The notes under the pieces are model-generated. The model saw only the letters and a program-made list of their open reading frames with translations. It did no database searches and was not told the DNA's origin. Source: Effusibacillus consociatus (GTDB lineage: Bacteria; Bacillota; Bacilli; Tumebacillales; Effusibacillaceae). Taken from it: 64,000 bases of DNA. Positions 58,136-64,000 of this stretch are shown here, piece by piece. Every line of letters begins with the position of its first letter. Within the stretch, counting starts at the first letter, position 1. The position numbers were made by a program, and so were the translations under genes. The stretch spans positions 39,355 to 103,354 of the forward strand of contig NZ_JBHSHC010000099.1 of the NCBI RefSeq assembly GCF_042652925.1, given 5' to 3'.

Positions 58136-58555
58136 TTGTATCGAATAGGAGAACTGGCGGCAGCTGCCAACTTGTCGAAACGAACAATTGATTACTACAC
58201 TCAGCTCGGGTTGCTCACTTTTGAACGGACGGAATCAAGCTATCGATATTACCCGGAAGAAGCGCTGCAACAGTTAAAGCTGATTGAATTATACAAGAAG
58301 GAAAAACTGTCGCTGGAGGAAATTCGCGAGAGACTAAGAGTTCTCCACGGAGAAAGTATTCCGGCTGAGGACTTTTCCGAAAAAATGCACGAAATATGCG
58401 AACAACTCCACAAGTTGGAGGATCGTCTGCTGGAACTAAAACCGCTGTTGTCGAAATTGAACGAACATCAGTTACGGGTCCTCACTAAACAGATGTCGGT
58501 TCAGTGTACTTCTTTGGCGCACACTCTGCACATCCTTTTTGGCGAGAACCGTTAA
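58136..58555 (+). CDS. MerR-family regulator
   Basis: The 139-residue protein has the MerR winged-HTH at its N-terminus (YRIGELAAAANLSKRTIDYY, LGLLTFERTESSYRYYPEEA), a dimerisation coiled coil, and Cys119-type residues only late (VQCTSLAH). MerR proteins remodel sigma-A promoters with long spacers. The start is TTG 58136 with no good SD; no ATG is available in this frame. It is followed 57 bp later by a CNNM-type transporter, an arrangement like yhdQ-yhdP of B. subtilis, so it may control metal export. Confidence 0.78.
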   Translation: MYRIGELAAAANLSKRTIDYYTQLGLLTFERTESSYRYYPEEALQQLKLIELYKKEKLSLEEIRERLRVLHGESIPAEDFSEKMHEICEQLHKLEDRLLELKPLLSKLNEHQLRVLTKQMSVQCTSLAHTLHILFGENR

Positions 58556-58586
58556 TTTAAAAACACACAAATAATCAGGAGGTGGA

Positions 58587-58605
58587 GTCCCTCGCTAGAA
58601 GGGAC
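58587..58605 (+). promoter_or_regulatory. Small hairpin between AGGAGGTGG and the CNNM gene
   Basis: GTCCCT (58587-58592) and AGGGAC (58600-58605) can pair and would mask the AAGGGA that serves as SD for the TTG at 58612. A strong but unused AGGAGGTGG lies just upstream. Possible translational control. Confidence 0.35.
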
Positions 58606-58611
58606 GAATAA

Positions 58612-59955
58612 TTGGACGATCCGGGTTCTACGTTGTTGAACTTGTTCTTGGTGCTGTTTCTCGTTTTCTTGAATGGTTTCTTCGTCGCAGCGGAGTTTGC
58701 GATGGTGAAAATTCGCTCCAGCCGATTGACGCAGCTGGTTGAGGAAGGAAATCGCAGAGCGAAAGTGGCACAGAAAATTACAGGCAATTTGGACGCGTAT
58801 CTTTCCGCCTGCCAACTTGGGATCACCCTCGCATCTTTGGGGCTTGGTTGGATTGGTGAACCGGCGATTGCTCGCTTGATTGAAAAACCCCTTACGGCGT
58901 TTGGTGTCCCTGGGATAGCCATTCACACTATCGCGTTTGTGGTTGCGTTCGCCGTTATTACGTTCCTTCACATTGTATTGGGTGAACTCGCTCCGAAGTC
59001 TCTTGCGATTCAGCGTGCTGAAGGAACCGTATTAAATATCGCTCGTCCTCTAATCTGGTTCCACAAGCTGATGTATCCGTTTATCTGGATGTTAAACGGG
59101 ACGGCTAATACCCTGCTCAAGTGGATGGGGATCGAACCGGCAAAAGAAGGGGAACTTGCTCACACCGAAGAAGAGATTCGGATTCTGATGAACCAAAGCC
59201 ATAGAAGCGGCTTAATCGACAACACGGAAATGGCTTTGTTTGACAACATATTCGAATTCTCCGATCGAATCGCGAGGGAAATCATGGTTCCGCGAGTCGA
59301 TATGGCGACGATCGATATTGACGACACACGCGATGAGATACTGCGTAAAATCCAACAAGAGCACCATACCCGCTATCCGGTTTCGCAGGGGGACAAGGAC
59401 CACATTATCGGATTTGTTCATATCAAAGACCTGTATTTGCAACTAAATCGGAATGAAGGTTTCTCCTTAAAGAAAATTTTGCGGAACATTATTATGGTAT
59501 CCGAAGCGGCCGAAATCAGTTCGGTCTTGAAACAAATGCAGAAAAACCGGATGCAAATCGCAGTCGTTTTGGACGAATACGGTGGAACTGCGGGTCTTAT
59601 CACCATGGAAGATATTATCGAAGAACTTGTTGGAGATATTCGGGATGAATTTGACAGTGAAGAACTTCCTGAGGTTCAAAAAACAGTGGATGGGTACTCC
59701 GTGGAAGGCCGCGTTCTTCTTGAAGAAGTCAACGATTTGTTAGGGACGGAAATCGACGATGTCGACGTTGATACATTGGGCGGGTGGATGTACTCCGTTC
59801 TATCCAAAAAACCTGAAAAAGGAGATACGGTAAAAAAAGACGGTTTCCTGTTTGAGATCGAAGAAGTCAATGAGAACCGAATTGAAAGAATTCGGATTCA
59901 GCGATTGCCCGAAGAACAATTCGAATTGCCGGTGAAAATCGAAGAAGCTCATTAA
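58612..59955 (+). CDS. CNNM/CorC-type membrane protein (DUF21-CBS pair-CorC domain)
   Basis: The 447-residue protein has a DUF21 membrane domain (about 1-200; FLNGFFVAAEFAMVKIRSSRL, HIVLGELAPKSLAIQRAE), two CBS domains (REIMVPRVDMATIDI, GTAGLITMEDIIEELVGDI) and a C-terminal CorC/HlyC domain (DGYSVEGRVLLEEVNDLLG). Family members such as MpfA export Mg2+. TTG 58612 follows GAAGGGA. It is probably co-transcribed with merR. Its older label 'hemolysin' is not supported by function. Confidence 0.87.
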   Translation: MDDPGSTLLNLFLVLFLVFLNGFFVAAEFAMVKIRSSRLTQLVEEGNRRAKVAQKITGNLDAYLSACQLGITLASLGLGWIGEPAIARLIEKPLTAFGVPGIAIHTIAFVVAFAVITFLHIVLGELAPKSLAIQRAEGTVLNIARPLIWFHKLMYPFIWMLNGTANTLLKWMGIEPAKEGELAHTEEEIRILMNQSHRSGLIDNTEMALFDNIFEFSDRIAREIMVPRVDMATIDIDDTRDEILRKIQQEHHTRYPVSQGDKDHIIGFVHIKDLYLQLNRNEGFSLKKILRNIIMVSEAAEISSVLKQMQKNRMQIAVVLDEYGGTAGLITMEDIIEELVGDIRDEFDSEELPEVQKTVDGYSVEGRVLLEEVNDLLGTEIDDVDVDTLGGWMYSVLSKKPEKGDTVKKDGFLFEIEEVNENRIERIRIQRLPEEQFELPVKIEEAH

Positions 59956-59976
59956 ACCTGTTAAAAATAGACTTGA

Positions 59977-60008
59977 GAGTCCGGGCGTGTTTGCCCGGAC
60001 TTTTATTT
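59977..60008 (+). terminator. Terminator after the CNNM gene
   Basis: AGTCCGGGC and GCCCGGACT form a 9 bp stem around GTGTTT, followed by TTTTATTT. Confidence 0.85.
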
Positions 60009-60103
60009 GCCGTAAGCGTACAGATCTTTGGTTTTAGGCAGGGAATTAAAAGATAAACATCGAATTGTAAGGATAACAATATTTTACAGTTCGGAGGCCC
60101 TGG

Positions 60104-61168
60104 ATGAAAAGAAAAATAACGGCTCTGATTCCCCTGGTGACACTTGCGTTGGTTCGGATCACTGTACCGATCCTGCGCTTTCAAGAAGCGGAAAAAGCTG
60201 AAAAGTCGGTTCGCAATTTCTTTGAGCATCTGATCAAAGAAGAATATGAAAAAGCTTTTGAATACGTTGGGTATTTTGACACCTATTTCGACGTGGAGCC
60301 AACAATGTCACGGGAAGAAGCGAAAGAGACATGGGTGAATCGAGTCAAGAGGCTTAAGGAGAAAGGCTTCTATGTCAAGTCGTTGGAAGAAGTTTCTGTT
60401 CGGAAGAAAGACGGACATCCTAGGGGGACGGTCACGTTTAGAGTGGCAGAAAACGGAATTGAAAAAGCATTCTGGCGGGGCATCAATTTTGATCAGAGAT
60501 GGTTGAAATGGAAAATTGTAAACTTCGTTCCCGGAGAGCCTCATTTAACTTTGCTCGACGGGGCGTTGAGCGGAAGAATGAGAAACAAAGAAACTGACGA
60601 GCGGACGGCAGCGTTTGAAGTCAACGCGTACGAATTCATGAATCCCCGGGATCAGAGAAAATTGTCCACGGGTGAAAGAATTGTCACGACTCCGGATTTT
60701 TCCAACGTGTACTTACACGCTCCCGACGGAAAGCAGCGGCCTTTATTTGAGCAGGCCGATTATGAAGCATTCAGAAAGAAAGTTCTCGAACAAAGTAAAG
60801 GTACTTTTCCCGAGTTATATTGGGCTGAAGGTGCGCGCCCTGTTGCCCACGAAAAAATCGCATTTGCCTCAAACCGAGCAACAGCCCTTTCAAATGGAAA
60901 ATTCGACATCTACCTGATCAAGGCGGACGGCTCGGAAGAAAACATGCTGATTAATAGCTCTCAGCACGGGAATCTTCGCCTTGTAGATACATTGAACCAT
61001 CGAATATTTGCGGCAGCCACCGAAAAAAACACCCTGCTGGTCGCCGACATCTTCATGCCCGAGACCAAGGAATTTTTGATTTCCGGCATACCTGATGCGG
61101 TTTCCAAGGACGGATACCATGTCCTGTTCCGGAAAGTCAAAGAGAAGCGGCTGGAAAACGAGCTTTGA
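60104..61168 (+). CDS. Membrane-anchored protein of unknown function, possibly truncated by TGA
   Basis: The 354-residue product has an N-terminal hydrophobic anchor (ITALIPLVTLALVRITVPIL), an NTF2/DUF4829-like region (SVRNFFEHLIKEEYEKAFEY near 35-140) and a C-terminal part with beta-propeller-like strands (EKIAFASNRATALSNGKFDIYLIKADGSEE split over about 250-285). After TGA 61166-61168 the same frame continues MLDLHTGEEIRIGPKPEDYF up to TAG 61247-61249, which looks like another strand of the same repeat, so the gene may be interrupted by a nonsense codon. SD CGGAGG precedes the ATG. I do not recognise a specific family. Confidence 0.6.
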   Translation: MKRKITALIPLVTLALVRITVPILRFQEAEKAEKSVRNFFEHLIKEEYEKAFEYVGYFDTYFDVEPTMSREEAKETWVNRVKRLKEKGFYVKSLEEVSVRKKDGHPRGTVTFRVAENGIEKAFWRGINFDQRWLKWKIVNFVPGEPHLTLLDGALSGRMRNKETDERTAAFEVNAYEFMNPRDQRKLSTGERIVTTPDFSNVYLHAPDGKQRPLFEQADYEAFRKKVLEQSKGTFPELYWAEGARPVAHEKIAFASNRATALSNGKFDIYLIKADGSEENMLINSSQHGNLRLVDTLNHRIFAAATEKNTLLVADIFMPETKEFLISGIPDAVSKDGYHVLFRKVKEKRLENEL

Positions 61169-61330
61169 ATGTTGGATCTGCACACCGGCGAAGAAATCAG
61201 AATCGGTCCCAAGCCAGAAGACTACTTTTTTGATTCAAGTAAGAATTAGGGCCATCGTGTTAATGTAATCAAAGTGACCTCTCCCTGCGAGTATGAAGCC
61301 AAATCGCTTTGTCGCGATTGGAAAAATTTG

Positions 61331-61360
61331 TTGACAAAGGGACTTATGGCGAAGTATATT
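61331..61360 (+). promoter_or_regulatory. Sigma-A promoter of the cupin gene
   Basis: TTGACA (61331-61336), an 18 bp spacer and TATATT (61355-61360). The leader is about 110 bases. Confidence 0.65.
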
Positions 61361-61372
61361 GTTCATGAATGA

Positions 61373-61384
61373 GACCGATCGGTC
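61373..61384 (+). promoter_or_regulatory. TetR-like operator 1 before the cupin gene
   Basis: GACCGATCGGTC is a perfect 12 bp palindrome at the expected transcription start of the cupin gene. Such ACCGATCGGT palindromes are common TetR-family sites. Confidence 0.6.
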
Positions 61385-61445
61385 CGTAATAGTCGGGTGA
61401 TAAATGGTCGAGGGGAATTCAGGAAATTTTTTTAAGGTAAAAAGA

Positions 61446-61457
61446 GACTGATCGGTC
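61446..61457 (+). promoter_or_regulatory. TetR-like operator 2 before the cupin gene
   Basis: GACTGATCGGTC differs by one base from operator 1 and lies 73 bp downstream of it, 10 bp before the SD. No TetR gene is within the window. Confidence 0.55.
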
Positions 61458-61478
61458 CAAAAACAGGAGGGGTGACTT

Positions 61479-61931
61479 ATGGCGGAAATCACCAAAACGG
61501 AAGGCCACAACTACACCGCGGTTGAAACTGGCAGATTGGAAAACTGGGATCAACATGTAATTGAAATGAGTGGGGGCCGGAAAGCCCGCGGAAAGCTTTT
61601 TCTAAAGGAGGTCCTCGCTCTTAACGGAATGGAAGTATCATTGAACAAGCTTCCGGCGGGTGCGGCGGTTCCCTTTTATCATCAGCATAGGGAGAATGAA
61701 GAACTGTATATTTTCATAAAAGGTACAGGGCAATTTCAGGTGGACGGACAGGTTCTTGAAGTTCAGGAGGGTACCGTGATTCGGGTTGTTCCGAAAGGTA
61801 TCAGGACGTGGCGCAATAATTCAACGGAGGATCTCTATTATATTGTGATCCAAGCTGCTGAAAACAGTCTCAATGCATGGACGCGTACGGATGGGGTTAT
61901 ATCGGATCAGCCCGTGGTATGGCCGGAATAA
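61479..61931 (+). CDS. Small cupin-domain protein
   Basis: The 150-residue protein is a single cupin barrel. Motif 1 reads PFYHQHRENEELYIFIKGTG with metal ligands H, H and E; motif 2 (PKGIRTWRNNS) lacks the usual His, so metal binding may be incomplete. Reaction unknown. GGAGGGGTG precedes the ATG. The promoter carries two TetR-like operators, implying induction by a small molecule. Confidence 0.8.
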   Translation: MAEITKTEGHNYTAVETGRLENWDQHVIEMSGGRKARGKLFLKEVLALNGMEVSLNKLPAGAAVPFYHQHRENEELYIFIKGTGQFQVDGQVLEVQEGTVIRVVPKGIRTWRNNSTEDLYYIVIQAAENSLNAWTRTDGVISDQPVVWPE

Positions 61932-61959
61932 CACACTTTGATCGATTCTGCTAGTTATA

Positions 61960-62005
61960 AAGCATAAAGTTTGTTGGAAACGGCAGACTTATGCTTATTT
62001 TTTTT
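61960..62005 (+). terminator. Terminator after the cupin gene
   Basis: AAGCATAAAGT (61960-61970) pairs with ACTTATGCTT (61987-61996) with one bulge, followed by ATTTTTTTT. Confidence 0.7.
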
Positions 62006-62061
62006 GTTATGATAAGGAGAATAAGGCATTGCGACAGAGGGGGGAAGGGGAAGCCCATCGG

Positions 62062-63147
62062 ATGAATACTTGGACCTTCTTATATAGAACGTATCGATAT
62101 GTGCTGCCAGAAGTGCATCAACAATTGAACTATTGGCATGAAAATGCGCTGGCGATTCCGGATAGCGAACTTCGTCAGCAAGCATTAGCCAGTATTCGGG
62201 ATAAAACCTTCCATTGTGAAGGGGGCTGTGTTTATGCTGCAGCCGATTTTGCTGCTCGGCATATTTTGATTCCGTTGGTTGTAGCGTTTCAAACCATCAG
62301 CGATTATTTGGATAATCTGTGTGACCGAAGCAGTTCATTTGATCCGGAAGACTTTCGCAGTCTGCATGAATCGATGTTGGATGCCGTTTCGTTAACACGA
62401 CCGGTGCATGATTATTATCGGGTACGCAGGTTGAATGGTGAGCCAAGCGAAGACGGTGGATACTTGGAAAAATTGGTCCGCACCTGCCGGGAACACGTCA
62501 AGATGCTGCCGGGCTATCCGATCGTTGAAGAACAGGTTTTGATCTGGGTGGGATTATACTGTGATTTGCAGGTACATAAGCACGTGAGTCCGGATGAGCG
62601 GGAAGCTCTGCTGTTGAACTGGTGGAAACAGCATGAAGTAAAGTATCCGGAACTGTTTTGGAATGAATTTGCGGCAGCAACCGGTTCGACTTTAGGAGTT
62701 TTTTCTCTGTTTTTGGCCGCTTGTCAGCCTTCTTGCTCGGAGCAGCAGGTCAAACAAACTGCGGGGGCCTATTTTCCGTGGATCAGTGCCATACATATTT
62801 TGCTCGATTATTTGATTGATTTGGAAGAAGACGCAATTGGTGGCGATCTCAATTTTATTTCCTATTACAGCGATCCTCAAGAAATCGTATCCAGACTGAA
62901 GTGGATTGCAAACCGGGCAAGACGAGAGGCAGAACAGCTTGTTCCCCTTTCTCCGGTTCACTTGATGGCGGTTGATGGATTGCTTGGTTTTTATTTGTCT
63001 GACGGAAAAGTAAAAAGACAACCACTGGTATCAAAGGTCTCAAAAACTCTGTTGCAACCGTCTCCGTGGAGAATTTGGCTGTTTTATCTTTACAGTAAAT
63101 GGTACCGTGGTGACAAAGTTCAAATTCAGGCTCCTCCGAACCGTTAG
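62062..63147 (+). CDS. ytpB: DUF2600 tetraprenyl-beta-curcumene synthase, YtpB-like
   Basis: YtpB-type enzymes cyclise long prenyl diphosphates to curcumene-type C35 terpenes (sesquarterpenes) in Bacillales. The 361-residue all-helical protein has the family core IRDKTFHCEGGCVYAAADF, the Asp-rich region ISDYLDNLCDRSS and the second acidic site LLDYLIDLEEDAIGGDLNFI. ATG 62062 fits the N-terminus of relatives (TYRYVLPEVHQQLNYW); an in-frame TTG at 62029 has a well-spaced AAGGAG and is a real alternative. Product and prenyl donor are inferred from the family. Confidence 0.85.
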   Translation: MNTWTFLYRTYRYVLPEVHQQLNYWHENALAIPDSELRQQALASIRDKTFHCEGGCVYAAADFAARHILIPLVVAFQTISDYLDNLCDRSSSFDPEDFRSLHESMLDAVSLTRPVHDYYRVRRLNGEPSEDGGYLEKLVRTCREHVKMLPGYPIVEEQVLIWVGLYCDLQVHKHVSPDEREALLLNWWKQHEVKYPELFWNEFAAATGSTLGVFSLFLAACQPSCSEQQVKQTAGAYFPWISAIHILLDYLIDLEEDAIGGDLNFISYYSDPQEIVSRLKWIANRARREAEQLVPLSPVHLMAVDGLLGFYLSDGKVKRQPLVSKVSKTLLQPSPWRIWLFYLYSKWYRGDKVQIQAPPNR

Positions 63148-63210
63148 CTTTAAATTTCGATAGGCGGCAGCGGTCGGGGAATGTTAGGTAACAAATTGGG
63201 AGGGATATGA

Positions 63211-63630
63211 ATGTTTTTGCGAGAGATTCTTGTTCGTTTCAATGATTGTGATGGATTGGGGCACGTCAATAACGGAACATATTTTACATACATGGAAGAC
63301 GGCCGGACAGATATTTTTCGTTTATTTAATCCTACGTTGGATCTGCATTCCTGGAATTTGATTGTGGCTTCGACACGCTGTGATTTTCTGCAGCAAGTCG
63401 CCTATGGGGAAAAACTGACCGTATTCACATGGATAAGCCGTTTGGGAAACTCCAGCTTTACTGTGGAGCACGCCATCCAAAACGAAGCAGGAGCTTGGGT
63501 TGCCAGAGGACAGGCCACGATGATTGCCTATAATTATGAACAGGAAAAATCAGTTTCCTTATGGCCGGAGGTTCGGCAGGCACTGTCCGCTCACATGGAA
63601 CATCCTGCAGAAGCACCGGAATTGCGCTAG
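63211..63630 (+). CDS. Acyl-CoA thioesterase, 4HBT hotdog family
   Basis: The 139-residue hotdog-fold protein has the 4HBT motif RFNDCDGLGHVNNGTYFTYM with the catalytic Asp, followed by IVASTRCDFLQQVAYGEKL. It would hydrolyse an acyl-CoA thioester; the substrate is unknown. GGGAGGG precedes the ATG. It stands 63 bp after ytpB and could be co-transcribed. Confidence 0.85.
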   Translation: MFLREILVRFNDCDGLGHVNNGTYFTYMEDGRTDIFRLFNPTLDLHSWNLIVASTRCDFLQQVAYGEKLTVFTWISRLGNSSFTVEHAIQNEAGAWVARGQATMIAYNYEQEKSVSLWPEVRQALSAHMEHPAEAPELR

Positions 63631-64000
63631 ATCACATCAAGGCACTCTTCTACTTAAATTAGTATGTTCCTCGCGGCGTTACAAAATGCATAACGAAAAC
63701 AAAAGAAAAATAAAGTATGGCGATTTGCTTGTATGGTCAGTGAGCGACAAATGGTTTTTTGTTCTGGTTTGTTCAAAGTATACTATTGAAATGATTGCAG
63801 CCAACATGATAAGATAGCTCTTGTCGCCGCGCGAGAGCGGTAACGAAAAATAAAAAGATCTAAAGAACATCGCCATGTTGGGCGGCGTAATCTGGATCAG
63901 AAACAACAATCGTTCTTTGCATCGAGGGTGCAAGTAACGCTAAGGTTTTTGGAACAGGAAACCCCGCTAAGAGCGTTGACGTCCATGTCAAGTCGAATAG
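63631..64000. other. Non-coding window end, no gene recognised
   Basis: No convincing coding frame on either strand. The last 70 bases can fold (AACGCT at about 63937 with AGCGTT near 63977, enclosing GGTTTTT/GAAACCCC), so a structured leader may begin here, but the window ends before any downstream gene. Confidence 0.3.

Noticed and set aside
61166..61168. TGA as a selenocysteine codon
   Set aside because: SelB is present, but I see no clear SECIS hairpin right after the TGA, and the protein is not a redox family. Nonsense mutation is simpler.
1..64000. CRISPR arrays, rRNA operons, insertion sequences
   Set aside because: No regularly spaced direct repeats, rRNA sequence or transposase frame was seen.

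Overview
The window looks like a chromosomal segment of a Gram-positive, spore-forming member of the Bacillales, perhaps near Alicyclobacillaceae (Effusibacillus/Tumebacillus-like). That placement is inferred from gene content and from gene order shared with Bacillus subtilis (hprK-yvoD-ppaX-yvoF-his, yvcD-trxB-yvcI-rapZ-yvcK-whiA-crh, rpoN-cggR-gapA-pgk-tpiA-gpmI-eno, secG-est-rnr-smpB-ssrA), not from any database search. Most genes are on the + strand, with frequent ATGA or overlapping junctions, strong Shine-Dalgarno sequences, and several TTG or GTG starts.

Layout. 1-6.3 kb: tail of a PucR/CdaR-type regulator, a MsmX-type sugar ABC ATPase, HPr kinase, a LysM-G5-M23 cell-wall hydrolase, then yvoD-ppaX-yvoF. 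6.3-13.1 kb: a compact his operon (ZGDBHAFIE) with its own promoter and terminator. 13.1-17.9 kb: an HD-GYP pseudogene and a xylose-type ABC importer. 17.9-23.3 kb: a LevR-like sigma-54 activator overlapping a lactose/cellobiose-family PTS (IIB, IIC, IIA). 23.3-33.6 kb: yvcD, trxB, selB, a NUDIX protein, glcK, and rapZ-yvcK-whiA-HPr. 33.6-41.6 kb: a GH15 glucoamylase-like gene with two LacI-type operators, a PadR regulator with an SDR, a thioredoxin-fold/peroxiredoxin pair, tRNA-Arg, thiD and comER. 41.6-50.2 kb: rpoN and the glycolytic operon. 50.2-56.7 kb: secG, est, rnr, smpB and tmRNA, interrupted by a regulator/peptide pair. 56.7-64 kb: an accessory-looking stretch with a Fic toxin-antitoxin locus (toxin frameshifted), a chemoreceptor remnant, a MerR/CNNM pair, a cupin gene behind TetR-like operators, a YtpB-type terpene cyclase and a thioesterase.

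How the genes work together. Carbon control is the main theme: HPr kinase, an HPr-family protein, glucokinase, YvcK, CggR with the triose-phosphate operon, a PTS with its PRD regulator, sigma-54 itself, two sugar ABC components and a putative glucoamylase. The most novel-looking system is at 53.9-55.5 kb: an XRE-HTH/TPR regulator of RRNPP type followed 14 bp later by a 61-residue secreted precursor with four copies of the heptapeptide ATDEHGY. The copies are written with different synonymous codons. This looks like a multi-copy peptide-pheromone circuit placed between rnr and smpB.

Several genes show damage: cggR has an in-frame TAA, the fic toxin has a one-base frameshift inside its active-site region, an HD-GYP protein has lost its catalytic core, and C-terminal scraps of GNAT and chemoreceptor genes remain. 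Two families of dispersed hairpin repeats (13.1/25.2 kb and 4.1/56.2 kb) are not explained by any gene call.
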